NCBI RefSeq assembly: GCF_004136555.1
Contig: NZ_NOIT01000015.1
Coordinates: forward strand, 1-64,000
Origin: Kocuria carniphila
GTDB lineage: Bacteria > Actinomycetota > Actinomycetes > Actinomycetales > Micrococcaceae
Length of the DNA stretch: 64,000 bases
Reading direction: 5' to 3'
Shown here: piece after piece, positions 52,092-60,956 of the stretch
Layout: each line of letters starts with the position of its first letter
How positions within the stretch are numbered: position 1 is the stretch's first letter
Notes under the pieces: generated by a model
Database searches by the model: none
The model's input: only the letters and a program-made list of their open reading frames with translations
Told to the model about the DNA's origin: nothing
Position numbers and translations under genes: made by a program

Positions 52092-52868
52092 ATGCCGCAG
52101 AAAATTCCCAAGACCCCGGAGGATAACGACCTTGAGGTCGTGAAGAAGCATCTTCGGCTGCTGTGGGCTGGTCATGACGAGAAGCCGGTTCGTCCCGGGC
52201 CGCGTCCGCGCATCACCGTGGATGACGTGGTTGGCACCGCTATTGAACGAGCTGGATCGGCTGGCTTGAGCGGACTGACTATGCGGGACTTGGCTGCTGA
52301 CCTCGGCGTGAAAACTATGACTTTGTATGCCCATGTGCCAGACAAAAAGAGCCTCTTAGCGCTTATGTCGGATCATGTTTTCGACAGCTCGGCCAGGTCA
52401 TTGCCCCATTCAGGGGCGTGGCGCGATCGGGTCAGGGCGGTCATCGACGATACGTTCCAGATGTACTTGTCACATGACTGGCTTTCGTCCATTCATACTG
52501 AGCAACCAGTCTTGGGCCCAGGTTTCCTGGGGCGATATGAACGACAGCTCGAGTGTCTTCAAGGGCTGGGTCTCAGCGATATCACTCTGGATGCGACCCT
52601 GACTTTCCTCAACAACTTTGCTCGTACGGCAGCACTGGACGTTGCCGACCGAGAAACCCTGAACAACTCCGGACCGGATTGGTGGCAAGCTGCCGGACCT
52701 GTCCTCGAGGAACTGGTATCCCCGAATGACTACCCCCTGGCCACCCGTGTGGGGACCTCCGCCGGTCAGGCGCAGGGTGGGGCGTACAACGCCCGGAGCA
52801 ACTATGCCTTCGGTGTTGACCGAGTGCTCGACGGCCTGGCTGTTCTCGTGGACAGGCCGGTGCCCTAG
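52092..52868 (+). CDS. TetR/AcrR-family regulator
   Basis: This 258-residue repressor has an N-terminal helix-turn-helix (about 50-95; TAIERAGSAGLSGLTMRDLAADLGVKTMTLYAHVPDKKSLLALM) and a C-terminal all-helical ligand domain of the TetR_C type (about 115-225). The first 40 residues are a charged extension. It is divergent from the VOC gene and most likely binds the palindrome at 52053-52077, controlling both. The ligand cannot be inferred. The TAGAAT box six bases before the ATG indicates a leaderless mRNA. Its stop overlaps that of the convergent LLM remnant by 4 bp. Confidence 0.85.
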   Translation: MPQKIPKTPEDNDLEVVKKHLRLLWAGHDEKPVRPGPRPRITVDDVVGTAIERAGSAGLSGLTMRDLAADLGVKTMTLYAHVPDKKSLLALMSDHVFDSSARSLPHSGAWRDRVRAVIDDTFQMYLSHDWLSSIHTEQPVLGPGFLGRYERQLECLQGLGLSDITLDATLTFLNNFARTAALDVADRETLNNSGPDWWQAAGPVLEELVSPNDYPLATRVGTSAGQAQGGAYNARSNYAFGVDRVLDGLAVLVDRPVP

Positions 52869-53767
52869 CGCTCCTCCAGTTGTTCGGGGTTGCATCGCAA
52901 CCGCGGCAATACCTGGTTGCCGAGTAGGCGGAGCGTTCGCAGAGCCCTCTCGTGCGGCAGCCCGTTGATATCCACACGCAGCAGGATTCGTTCCACCCCC
53001 AGTTCCCGGCGCAGGGTCGTGAGTTTGTCGACGACGTCGCTCACCCCACCCACCACGAGCGAACCTTCCGGTCCACACTGAGCCGCGAATTCGTCGAGGG
53101 TCCAAGGTGAAACCTCGGGCGAGGCTGCGCCGAACGCGCGTGTGCCCGCGGCGAAGTAGGGGTGCGCCTGCTGGACGGCCGCCTCCCAGGGGGTGGGGGC
53201 GGCGTCGTCGGGAATGACGAACGCCGGAACCGCGAGACCCACGCGCGCGGAGGCTTCATCCCCGAACCCGTGCAACGCCTCGCGATACGCCTTCACATAG
53301 GGGACCAGATGGCGCCACTCGCCCTCCATGACGTTCAGCATCACACCGAGCCCGTGTCCCGCCGCGCAAAACCGACCTGGGTGAGCCCGACGACGCCGCC
53401 CACACCAGATCTCGCGGGTCCCGTCCGGTGGCGGGCAGCTCCACGTTCGTAGCCCGCTCGCGGAAGGTCCCGAGCAGGTCTGAGGGGCCGGGGCGAAGCA
53501 GGCCGAGGAGCTGGTCGAGACGTTCTTCGAAGATTTCTTCCCGAAGGTGCGGGTCAACCCCGAAGAGTTCCAGGTCGCGGGGGAGCCCGCCCTGTCCGGC
53601 GACGAGCTCGGTGCGACCCCGGGAGAGTAAGGACAACGTGGTGCGTTGTTCTGCGAGACGTACCGGATCTGCGGTGGTGAGGTTGCTAGCCGTGGCGGAC
53701 AGTCGGATTCGGTGGTCGGGTCAGCGGCGGTCTCGCCCCAGGACAAGATTCCAAGCTGCGTGTTCAC
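52865..53767 (-). pseudogene. LLM-class flavin oxidoreductase (luciferase-like), deleted and frameshifted
   Basis: Reading from 53767, the first 21 residues (MNTQLGILSWGETAADPTTES) fit the start of an LLM-class monooxygenase. Then about 80 residues of the barrel are missing. The middle part (LLSRGRTELVAGQGGLPRDLELFGVD, then RDPRDLVWAASSGSPRSVLRGG) lies in another frame (53636-53370). The C-terminal part (GHGLGVMLNVMEGEWRHLVPYVKAY to the end) returns to the first frame. Two frame changes plus the deletion mean no functional flavin enzyme can be made. The single 300-codon open frame seen across the locus is therefore misleading. Confidence 0.78.
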
Positions 53768-53858
53768 ACGGCTTCTTCCGCGAAGTTCGCCCCGGCGGGG
53801 TCTTGTGCCCGCAGTGAACGCTCTGGGGTTGAAACTCCCGGCGTTTTAGGCTGGTTCC

Positions 53859-54239
53859 ATGGCTACTGTAGACATCACCCAAGACACTCTGGGCCAGACC
53901 ATCTCCGACAACGATATTGTCCTGTTGGACTGGTGGGCAGACTGGTGCGGCCCTTGCAAGCAGTTCGCTCCAACCTACGAGGCCGCATCTGAGCAGCACT
54001 CCGACATCGTGTTCGGCAAGGTGGACACCGAGGACCAGCAGGGACTGGCTGCCGCAGCGCAGATTTCCTCGATCCCCACTCTCATGGCTTTCCGGGAGGG
54101 CATTCTGGTGTTCTCCCAGCCCGGTGCCATGCCGGCCAACGCTCTGGACCAGGTCATTGACGCGGTCAAGGGCTTGGACATGGAAGAGGTTCGCGCCGAG
54201 GTCGAGAAGCAGGCCGCCGAGGGCGAGCAGGCCAACTGA
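53859..54239 (+). CDS. trxA: Thioredoxin
   Basis: This 126-residue thioredoxin has the active site WCGPC (Trp29-Cys30 to Cys33) after DWWAD, the cis-Pro in SIPTLMAF, and an added acidic C-terminal helix (RAEVEKQAAEGEQAN) of about 15 residues. It reduces protein disulfides and would be the electron donor for the APS reductase encoded in this window. TAGGCT (53847-53852) lies six bases before the ATG and no ribosome site is seen, so it is probably leaderless. It is monocistronic, with a strong terminator. Confidence 0.92.
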   Translation: MATVDITQDTLGQTISDNDIVLLDWWADWCGPCKQFAPTYEAASEQHSDIVFGKVDTEDQQGLAAAAQISSIPTLMAFREGILVFSQPGAMPANALDQVIDAVKGLDMEEVRAEVEKQAAEGEQAN

Positions 54240-54260
54240 CCCAGCTCAAGACTTAATCGC

Positions 54261-54301
54261 CCAGGGGTGCTCTCCGGTCGGAGAGCGCCCCTGGGTCTTT
54301 T
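54261..54301 (+). terminator. Intrinsic terminator after thioredoxin
   Basis: CCAGGGGTGCTCTC (54261-54274) pairs with GAGAGCGCCCCTGG (54281-54294) with one G-C/T-G offset, followed by GTCTTTTT. Confidence 0.9.
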
Positions 54302-54367
54302 TCTGTTCGAGATGGACCGGCGCGGTATTCCTTCCGCGCGGCCAGATCTCGCTCTCGAGACGGCCGG

Positions 54368-55102
54368 CTAAGCCGCAGTCACGCCCAGCAAAGATCCAAT
54401 CAGGAATGTGGCGCCGAGTGCGAGGGCGCCACCGATCACCACGCGAGCAGCGGCACGTCCCACGTGCGGGGTACCACCCAGCCGCGCGCCCAGGCTGCCG
54501 GTGATGGCCAGGGCCACGAGCACGGCAACGAACGTCACGGGAATCCGCCATTCCGACGGGGGTAGCAGGATGGCGAGCATCGGGAGCAGCGAACCGAGCA
54601 GGAAAGCGACCGCGGAGGCCCATGCTGCGGCCCACGGACTCGGAATGTCTCCCGGATCGATGCCCAGCTCCGCATCCAGGTGCGCCAGCAGGGCGTTGCG
54701 TTCGGTCAGTTCCACCGCAACTTTCCGAGCTGTGTCATGAGACAGCCCGCGGGACCGGTAAATACCGATCAGTTCTTCCAGTTCGGCCTCCGGCATTTCC
54801 CGGAGCTCGAGTTCTTCCTTGGCGATCAGGGCTTCCTGCGAGTCTTTCTGGCTGGAGACCGATACGTATTCCCCCAGCGCCATGGACAGGGCACCGCCGA
54901 TGACGGCTGCCGAACCGGCCACCAGGATCGGCCATGAATTGGCTGTCGCACTGGCAACACCGACCACCGTTGCAGCGACGGACACGATGCCGTCGTTCGC
55001 GCCCAGGACTCCGGCGCGAAGTTTGTTGAGTTTCTCGCCGTACTTGTCATTGTGGGGTTCGGTGATGACGTGCTCGCTCATGTCTTCAGTGTGCTCCGGC
55101 AC
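54368..55102 (-). CDS. VIT1/CCC1-family metal transporter
   Basis: This 244-residue protein has five predicted helices (about 35-58, 62-85, 150-172, 178-200, 215-240) with the family segments GANDGIVSVAATVVGVASA and GGALSMALGEYVSVSSQKDSQEA, which hold the metal-conducting Asp and Met/Glu residues. A cytoplasmic Glu-rich helix pair (KEELELREMPEAELEELIGIYRSRG) is the metal-capture domain. Transport of Fe2+ or Mn2+ out of the cytoplasm is expected. It opens with a GTG at 55102; an ATG at 55081 is the alternative. A DtxR/IdeR-like sequence lies upstream. Confidence 0.85.
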   Translation of the reverse strand: MPEHTEDMSEHVITEPHNDKYGEKLNKLRAGVLGANDGIVSVAATVVGVASATANSWPILVAGSAAVIGGALSMALGEYVSVSSQKDSQEALIAKEELELREMPEAELEELIGIYRSRGLSHDTARKVAVELTERNALLAHLDAELGIDPGDIPSPWAAAWASAVAFLLGSLLPMLAILLPPSEWRIPVTFVAVLVALAITGSLGARLGGTPHVGRAAARVVIGGALALGATFLIGSLLGVTAA

Positions 55103-55117
55103 CCAAAATTTAGCTAG

Positions 55118-55136
55118 CTAGGTTAACCAACCCTCA
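55118..55136. promoter_or_regulatory. Possible DtxR/IdeR-type iron box upstream of the VIT1 gene
   Basis: CTAGGTTAACCAACCCTCA matches 13 of 19 positions of TTAGGTTAGGCTAACCTAA, strongest in the left half. It lies 16 bp upstream of the VIT1 start, where an iron-dependent activator or repressor could act. Confidence 0.3.
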
Positions 55137-55173
55137 CTTGGCCATTCATTGATTCGGAACTCGACCCCCAGGA

Positions 55174-56184
55174 TCAGTGCCGGCGATGGTCTGCGGGAGT
55201 CAGCCGTGGCCCGAACGCCGGCTTTCGATGACCGCTGGCCTTGATGAGCCGCACCACGCGTTGACGGTTCCCCCGCCACGGTTCCAACAATTCCTCCATG
55301 CGCTCGTCCGAGCCCGGTGCGCCGTCGAAGAACCAGCACACGTAATCGGCCAGGTGGTAATCGCGCACGCTGATCCCGTCAGGGTCCGCGTGCGTACACT
55401 GGGTAATTTCCGCGGCGGTCCACACACCGATCCCGTTGAGAGTCTGCAATTTGGCACGCACCACGACGGGGTCCTCGAGCAGCCCGAGGCGTTCCAACGC
55501 CGATGCGCGCTGAACTACTCGCATGACGGTCGCGGACCGGTGCGGATCCACGCCGGCACGGTGCCACTGCCAGGACGGGATCTTGCGCCACTGCTCCGCC
55601 GTGGGGGGCGCGTACATTCCGACGGGGGCGGGGCCGGGCGCAGGTTCACCCGCCAGTCGGACCAGGTAGCGATAGGCACGAATGGCCTCGATGGCCGTGA
55701 CACGTTGCTCAATGATGGCGATGACGGCCCGGTCAATCACCGCGCCGGTGGCCGGCAACCGCAGTCCGGGGTGCCGACGGCGCGCCAGTGTCAATCGTTC
55801 CGGGAGTAGGCCGTAGGCGGGGGAGGACTCGAAATCAGTCCAGTCATCCGCGGCACCACACCACCGCGGAGCCTGTGAAATCCATGCGGCCGCTCCCGGG
55901 CCCCATGCATCAACCACGATGTCCCGTTCCAGCGCGGTCGTGTCCGTGCCACCGGATCCGCGGGTGAATCGTGCGGAGACGGCCGAGCCCAGATACCTGG
56001 TGGTGATCCACACGCACTCGGGGGAAAGTACCCTCACCGTGGGATCGTTCGTGCCGCGGCCAAGCACCGACAAGGTCTGCCCCAGATGCACCGATCCGCG
56101 CGGTGACCAGCGGAGCCGCACGGGCTCGGACCCGAGTTGCTGCGCGGTGCTGGCGACCATTTCCAGGGACATGCTCGTCATCAT
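55174..56184 (-). CDS. AlkA/HhH-GPD-type DNA-3-methyladenine glycosylase
   Basis: This 336-residue DNA repair protein has an N-terminal beta domain (about 15-110), a helical HhH-GPD region (about 150-310) with the helix-hairpin-helix LQTLNGIGVWTAAEI and the following catalytic-type Asp in GISVRDYHLAD. It would remove alkylated bases. The C-terminal Arg-rich end lacks the FCL iron-sulfur cysteines of MutY/Nth. The ATG at 56184 is weakly supported; several ATGs follow at once. It is divergent from the DUF2079 gene. Confidence 0.78.
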   Translation of the reverse strand: MMTSMSLEMVASTAQQLGSEPVRLRWSPRGSVHLGQTLSVLGRGTNDPTVRVLSPECVWITTRYLGSAVSARFTRGSGGTDTTALERDIVVDAWGPGAAAWISQAPRWCGAADDWTDFESSPAYGLLPERLTLARRRHPGLRLPATGAVIDRAVIAIIEQRVTAIEAIRAYRYLVRLAGEPAPGPAPVGMYAPPTAEQWRKIPSWQWHRAGVDPHRSATVMRVVQRASALERLGLLEDPVVVRAKLQTLNGIGVWTAAEITQCTHADPDGISVRDYHLADYVCWFFDGAPGSDERMEELLEPWRGNRQRVVRLIKASGHRKPAFGPRLTPADHRRH

Positions 56185-56343
56185 TCCACGGGCCTACGAC
56201 ACGCATAAGCAACTCACTAGTGCGGGGGGCCGCAGCAACCGGCACGCTGACCTGCGCCGCATTTCGTGTCGTTTACATGTTCATCTGCAGGTGAGAGGGC
56301 TGGGATATCCTGCCCACGACTACCACCCACGTGAGGAAATCCC

Positions 56344-57936
56344 GTGTCCACCTCGTTCGCGCGTTCCAAGCCTTCAAGGGGCGGCCTGGTGGTGCGCGGG
56401 GTCAAGGCTCCCAGCGTCGGGCCCTGGTTGCCATGTGTGATCGCAGTGGCGTGCACGACCCTGTACGTGCTCTTCTCGCTGTCCCAGTGGTACCGCTGGG
56501 ACGTGCCGTCGTGGGATAACGCGATCTTCACCCAGTTGCTGCAGTCTTACGCCTCCGGTCAGCCACCCGTGGTCAACATCAAAGGCCACGACTTCAATTT
56601 GCTCGGCGATCATTTTCATCCGTTGCTAGTGGTGCTCGCGCCGGTCTACGGCTTGTTCCCCTCCGCACTGACCTTGATGATCACCCAGGACGTCCTGTTG
56701 GGCATTTCGGTGGGGGTGGTCACAGGGTGCGCCGTCCGCTCCCTCCGGACGGCACCCGCCGCAGCGATCGGAGTGGCCTACGGGCTGAGCTTCGGTCTGC
56801 AGGGTGCCGTATCGGTGCAGTTCCACGAGATCTCCCTCGCCGTGCCGCTCCTGGCTCTCGCAGTGGCAGCACTGAGGGAACGGCGGTGGGTCACAGCAAC
56901 CCTGTGGAGCGCGCCGGTGGCCCTGGTCAAGGAAGATCTGGGTATGACGGTCGCAATGTTGGGCGCGGTCATGTTTGGTCACGCGTTCCGGCCCGCGGCG
57001 CGGGTGTCGGGGATGCTCTTGAACCGCGTGTACGAACCGGCGACCGAGCGCGGACCGGGCGCGCGAGCGGCGTCGTCGTCGGGGGCAACGGTGAGAGAAT
57101 TCGGTGCGGCTTTGAGCCGCACCGCGCAACGGCCGGCCCTGCTGGGTGCCCTGCTGATGCTGTGGGGGGTGGGGCTGAGCCTGCTGGCGATCTGGGTGGT
57201 GCTTCCCGGTCTGAACCCCAATGATTCCTTTGCCTACGCGGACAAACTGGACATCGCCGGAATCCTGCGTGATCCGGCCGGAGCGGTGATCTCCTTGTTC
57301 GTTCCGGAACAGAAACTGGGCACGTGGCTGCTGACCCTTGCGGCCGGCGCGGTGATTGCGGTGCGCTCGCCGCTGGCGCTGATTGCGCTCCCCACCCTGG
57401 CCTGGAGAATGCTGTCGCCCAATCACGGTTATTGGGGAACGGGCTGGCACTACAACGCGGTGATCATGCCCATCGTGTTCATCGCCCTCGTCGACGCCGT
57501 GGTGAGACTTCGCGCATCCGGCGCCGGGACTCGTGCGCCCCGGACACTTGCAAAGATGGCCCCGTGGCTGGCTCTGGGCGTGGCGCTGGTGGTGGCAACT
57601 CAGCAGCCGCTGTCTCAGTTGGTCACGGGGGAGGCGTGGCGCGGGGACCCGCGGGCGGGCGTCAAGCGCGCCACGGTCCAGGCTGTACCGGAAGGCGCAT
57701 CCGTGGCAACGGACTTGACGCTGATCAACGGGCTGGTGTCCCGCGCGGACGTGCACTGGATCGGCAATCCCGGTGATCCCGCCCCCGAATTCGTGGTGAT
57801 CGACCGCGAAGGTGGCACGTGGGGAGAGGACCCTCCGCAAGGCGCCTCGGAGTACGCGGAGGAGCTCTATGGGGAGACGTATGTCACCGTACGTGATGAG
57901 GCCAACATCATCTTGTTGGAACGGGAGTCTCCGTAA
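56344..57936 (+). CDS. DUF2079 membrane protein, glycosyltransferase-C-like
   Basis: This 530-residue protein has about eleven membrane helices. The first outer loop holds the DUF2079 pattern WDNAIFTQLLQSYASG and GHDFNLLGDHFHPLLVVLAPVYGLFP, with acidic residues where GT-C glycosyltransferases such as mannosyltransferases keep their catalytic Asp. It may transfer a sugar from a polyprenyl phosphate outside the membrane; no substrate is proven for this family. The GTG at 56344 follows GAGGAAATCCC. It stands alone between the DNA glycosylase and the helicase. Confidence 0.75.
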   Translation: MSTSFARSKPSRGGLVVRGVKAPSVGPWLPCVIAVACTTLYVLFSLSQWYRWDVPSWDNAIFTQLLQSYASGQPPVVNIKGHDFNLLGDHFHPLLVVLAPVYGLFPSALTLMITQDVLLGISVGVVTGCAVRSLRTAPAAAIGVAYGLSFGLQGAVSVQFHEISLAVPLLALAVAALRERRWVTATLWSAPVALVKEDLGMTVAMLGAVMFGHAFRPAARVSGMLLNRVYEPATERGPGARAASSSGATVREFGAALSRTAQRPALLGALLMLWGVGLSLLAIWVVLPGLNPNDSFAYADKLDIAGILRDPAGAVISLFVPEQKLGTWLLTLAAGAVIAVRSPLALIALPTLAWRMLSPNHGYWGTGWHYNAVIMPIVFIALVDAVVRLRASGAGTRAPRTLAKMAPWLALGVALVVATQQPLSQLVTGEAWRGDPRAGVKRATVQAVPEGASVATDLTLINGLVSRADVHWIGNPGDPAPEFVVIDREGGTWGEDPPQGASEYAEELYGETYVTVRDEANIILLERESP

Positions 57937-58092
57937 CGTGACGATGTGCGCTAGAGTAGGGCGTTATCATTCCGGTTTTTATGTCCTCATTAAATCGTTT
58001 CGCCGTAGCAGGCATGTCGATCAGAGGCACACGCGGTAGGACCGCACGCGCCGGTGTCAATCATTTCCACCCCACCGAAGCGAGGTTCACCC

Positions 58093-60090
58093 ATGCCTAC
58101 TGAATTCACCCCTGAAACTGCTGCAGAGCTTGAGACGCCCACCACTACCGAGGCTCCCCAGGACGCTGAAAACGTTCCTGAGCCCGCCGATTCCAAGCCC
58201 GACACCCCTACCTTCGCCGACCTCGGCGTGGACGGCCGCATCCTGGCCGCTCTCGACGATGTCGGGTACGAGTACCCCTCGCCCATCCAGGCAGCCACCA
58301 TTCCCGCTCTGCTGAGCGGCCGCGACGTGGTGGGCCTGGCCCAGACCGGTACCGGTAAGACCGCGGCCTTCGCGGTTCCGGCACTGTCCAAGCTGGCTGA
58401 GCTGTCCGACCTGCACGGCCCGCAGCGTTCCACCCGCGTTCTGGTGCTGGCCCCCACCCGTGAGCTCGCGCTCCAGGTGGCCGAGGCCTTCGGTTCCTAC
58501 GCAACCCACCTCGACGAGTTCACTGTGCTGCCCGTGTACGGCGGTTCCTCCTACGGCCCGCAGCTGGCCGGCTTGCGCCGCGGTGCTCAGGTCGTCGTGG
58601 GTACCCCCGGCCGTGTGATCGATCACCTGAGCAAGGGTTCGCTCAAGCTCGACGACATCGCGTACGTGGTGTTGGACGAAGCCGACGAGATGCTTCGCAT
58701 GGGCTTCTCGGAGGACGTCGAGAAGATTCTGAGCCAGACCCCGGAGGAGAAGCAGGTCGCGCTGTTCTCCGCCACCATGCCCAAGGCCATCCGCCGCATC
58801 GCGCAGCAGTACTTGCGCGATCCCAAGGAGATCACGGTCAAGGCCAAGACCACCACGGGCACCAATACGCGTCAGCGCTTCATGCAGGTCATGGGCCCGC
58901 ACAAGCTGGACGCCATGACTCGCGTGCTCGAGGTCGAGGACTACGACGGCGTGATCGTCTTTGTCCGCACCAAGGCCGCGACCGAGGAAATCGCCGACAA
59001 GCTCAAGGCCCGGGGATACACCGCAGCAGCGATCAACGGTGACATTCCGCAGAACCTGCGTGAGCGCACCGTGGACTCATTGCGTGACGGCAAGGTCGAC
59101 ATCCTGGTCGCCACCGACGTCGCCGCTCGTGGCCTGGACGTCGAACGCATCTCCCTGGTCGTCAATTACGACATCCCTCACGACACCGAGTCCTACGTGC
59201 ACCGCATCGGCCGTACCGGCCGCGCGGGCCGCAAGGGCGAGGCCATCCTCTTCATGACTCCGCGCGAGAAGTACCTGCTGCGCGCCATCGAGAAGGCCAC
59301 GCGGCAGCCGGTCGAGCAGATGCGCATGCCGTCCGTGGAGGATGTCAATCGCACCCGCAAGGAGAACTTCGCGAACCAGATCGCGGAGACCATCGAGTCC
59401 GAGGATCTCTCCTTCTTCCGTGAGCTCGTGGAGCAGTACGAGAACGAGCACGACGTGGATGCCGCTGAAATTGCTGCGGCCCTCGCTGTGATCGCTCAGG
59501 ACGGCCGCCCCTTCCTGGCTGAAGAGCTGCCCGAGGTCCCCCAGCGCAAGCGTGACCGTGAGCGCCGTGAGGGCTCCGACGGACCTCGTGGCGGCGGTGG
59601 CCGCCGCAGTGGACCCGAGGCCGGAATGCGAACCTACAAGCTGGCCGTGGGCCATCGCGACCGCGTGGCACCGGGTGCCATCGTGGGTGCGTTGACCCAC
59701 GAAGGCGGCCTGAACGGGTCGCAGATCGGCGCGATCGACATCCACCCCAACTTCACGTTGGTGGGCCTGTCCGAGAACCTGCCCGCAGGCACCATGGACA
59801 AACTCTCCAATACCCGCATCAACGGCTCCCCGATCCGCATCCAGGAGGATCGTGGACCCGGTGGCGGATCTCGCGGAGGCTCCCGTGAGGGTGGCCGGTT
59901 CCGTGACCGCGACGGTGACCGCGGTGGTCGTTTCGACCGCGGCGGCCGCTCGGACCGCGGTGGCGACCGTGGCGGTGACCGCGGAGGCTTCCGCGGCGGT
60001 GACCGCCCCCGCAGCGGTGGCTCCTCGTACCAGGATCGCCCCCGCAAGAAGGGCTTCCCCAAGGGCAATGGTGGCTTCCGCGACCGCTGA
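58093..60090 (+). CDS. DEAD-box RNA helicase with DbpA domain and RGG tail
   Basis: This 665-residue cold-shock-type RNA helicase has a Pro/Thr-rich start, the Q motif (YPSPIQ), Walker A AQTGTGKT (83-90), PTRELA, DEAD (195-198), SAT, then the second RecA lobe with ARGLDVE and HRIGRTGRAGR. After a helical region comes a DbpA-type RNA-binding domain (about 515-590; YKLAVGHRDRVAPGAIVGALTHEGGL) and an Arg/Gly/Asp tail (about 595-665) with repeated RGGDRGG units. It unwinds structured RNA in ribosome assembly or decay. The 150-bp leader (57937-58092) has a TAGAGT-like box at 57952 and may be structured, as in cold-shock mRNAs. The ATG at 58093 follows GAGG. Confidence 0.9.
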   Translation: MPTEFTPETAAELETPTTTEAPQDAENVPEPADSKPDTPTFADLGVDGRILAALDDVGYEYPSPIQAATIPALLSGRDVVGLAQTGTGKTAAFAVPALSKLAELSDLHGPQRSTRVLVLAPTRELALQVAEAFGSYATHLDEFTVLPVYGGSSYGPQLAGLRRGAQVVVGTPGRVIDHLSKGSLKLDDIAYVVLDEADEMLRMGFSEDVEKILSQTPEEKQVALFSATMPKAIRRIAQQYLRDPKEITVKAKTTTGTNTRQRFMQVMGPHKLDAMTRVLEVEDYDGVIVFVRTKAATEEIADKLKARGYTAAAINGDIPQNLRERTVDSLRDGKVDILVATDVAARGLDVERISLVVNYDIPHDTESYVHRIGRTGRAGRKGEAILFMTPREKYLLRAIEKATRQPVEQMRMPSVEDVNRTRKENFANQIAETIESEDLSFFRELVEQYENEHDVDAAEIAAALAVIAQDGRPFLAEELPEVPQRKRDRERREGSDGPRGGGGRRSGPEAGMRTYKLAVGHRDRVAPGAIVGALTHEGGLNGSQIGAIDIHPNFTLVGLSENLPAGTMDKLSNTRINGSPIRIQEDRGPGGGSRGGSREGGRFRDRDGDRGGRFDRGGRSDRGGDRGGDRGGFRGGDRPRSGGSSYQDRPRKKGFPKGNGGFRDR

Positions 60091-60167
60091 TAGACCCGCT
60101 GACCGCCCGATTCAGGGTGGTCGGCACCCCGCGGATACTCTGCGGATTCGGCGAGTTCACCTCGTTT

Positions 60168-60195
60168 TTGCAACTCGCCGAAATGCTGTTAGAGT
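60168..60195 (+). promoter_or_regulatory. Promoter of tRNA-Thr
   Basis: TTGCAA (60168-60173), 16-bp spacer, TAGAGT (60190-60195), then 10 bp to the tRNA start at 60206. This is a good match to an actinobacterial housekeeping sigma promoter. Confidence 0.75.
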
Positions 60196-60205
60196 TTTCC
60201 GCGTT

Positions 60206-60277
60206 GCCCCGATAGCTCAGTGGTAGAGCGCCATCTTGGTAAGATGGAGGTCCCGGGATCGATTCCCGGTCGGGGCT
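60206..60277 (+). tRNA. tRNA-Thr (GGT)
   Basis: The cloverleaf GCCCCGA ... TCGGGGC is complete, with D loop AGCTCAGTGGTAGAGC, anticodon loop TTGGTAA (GGT, reads ACC/ACT) and T arm CCGGGATCGATTCCCGG. Discriminator T; no encoded CCA. It is followed by its own hairpin and, 55 bp later, by tRNA-Met. Confidence 0.96.
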
Positions 60278-60290
60278 CTCATGATGAGGG

Positions 60291-60317
60291 CCTGCGGCTT
60301 GTGTGAACGAGCCGCAG
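60291..60317 (+). terminator. Hairpin between tRNA-Thr and tRNA-Met
   Basis: CCTGCGGCT (60291-60299) pairs with AGCCGCAGG (60309-60317), followed by TTCGTT. It may end the tRNA-Thr transcript or act as a processing stem. Confidence 0.75.
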
Positions 60318-60328
60318 GTTCGTTCATG

Positions 60329-60405
<77 letters not shown>

Positions 60406-60413
60406 ACTTTCAA

Positions 60414-60444
60414 GGCGTCGTTCCACACGGAACGGCGTCTTTTT
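60414..60444 (+). terminator. Terminator after tRNA-Met
   Basis: GGCGTCGTTCC-acac-GGAACGGCGTC followed by TTTTT; two G-T pairs occur in the stem. Confidence 0.88.
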
Positions 60445-60506
60445 CTATGCCGTGCCGGTCGGCCCAGTAGGCTGAGGGAAAATCTTCCGTCCGACCGAGG
60501 AGAGCC

Positions 60507-60956
60507 ATGGCTATTTCAGAAGAGGTGGTGGGGCGCACGTACCCCGCCGCCCCCGCTTATCAGGTGTCCCGAGAGAAGATCCGCGAGTTCGCCTCGGCGG
60601 TCAAGGCCACGGACGGCGTCCACTTCGACGTCGAGGCCGCCCAGGCCGCCGGCTACGACGATCTCGTGGCTCCGCCCACCTTTGCGATCATCGTGTCCCA
60701 GCGCGCCGACGCCGCTCTGATCCAGGACCCGAGCGCGGGCATCGACTTCTCGCGCGTGGTCCACACCGAGCAGCGCTTCACGCACCACCGTCCCATCGTG
60801 GCCGGTGACGAGCTGCTCGCCGCGGTCACGGTGGACCAGGTGCGTCCGCTGGGTTCCGGGGCCATGATCACGTCCCGGGTGGAAATCACCACGCTCGGGG
60901 GAGACCAGGTGGCCACCACCACGTCGTCGCTGTTGGTACGCGGGGAGGATCAGTAA
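60507..60956 (+). CDS. hadA: HadA-like (R)-hydroxyacyl dehydratase subunit (FAS1-like/MaoC N-terminal domain)
   Basis: This 149-residue hot-dog protein is of the FAS1-like dehydratase type: VGRTYPAAPAYQVSREKIREFASAV, then YDDLVAPPTFAIIVSQRAD and HTEQRFTHHRPIVAGDEL. It lacks the catalytic His/Asp pair of full MaoC enzymes and works as partner of HadB in removing water from 3-hydroxyacyl chains. GAGGAGAG precedes the ATG. Its stop and the hadB ATG share one base (TAATG). The order tRNA-Thr, tRNA-Met, hadA, hadB resembles the mycobacterial hadABC locus, although mycolic acids are not expected here. Confidence 0.85.
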   Translation: MAISEEVVGRTYPAAPAYQVSREKIREFASAVKATDGVHFDVEAAQAAGYDDLVAPPTFAIIVSQRADAALIQDPSAGIDFSRVVHTEQRFTHHRPIVAGDELLAAVTVDQVRPLGSGAMITSRVEITTLGGDQVATTTSSLLVRGEDQ

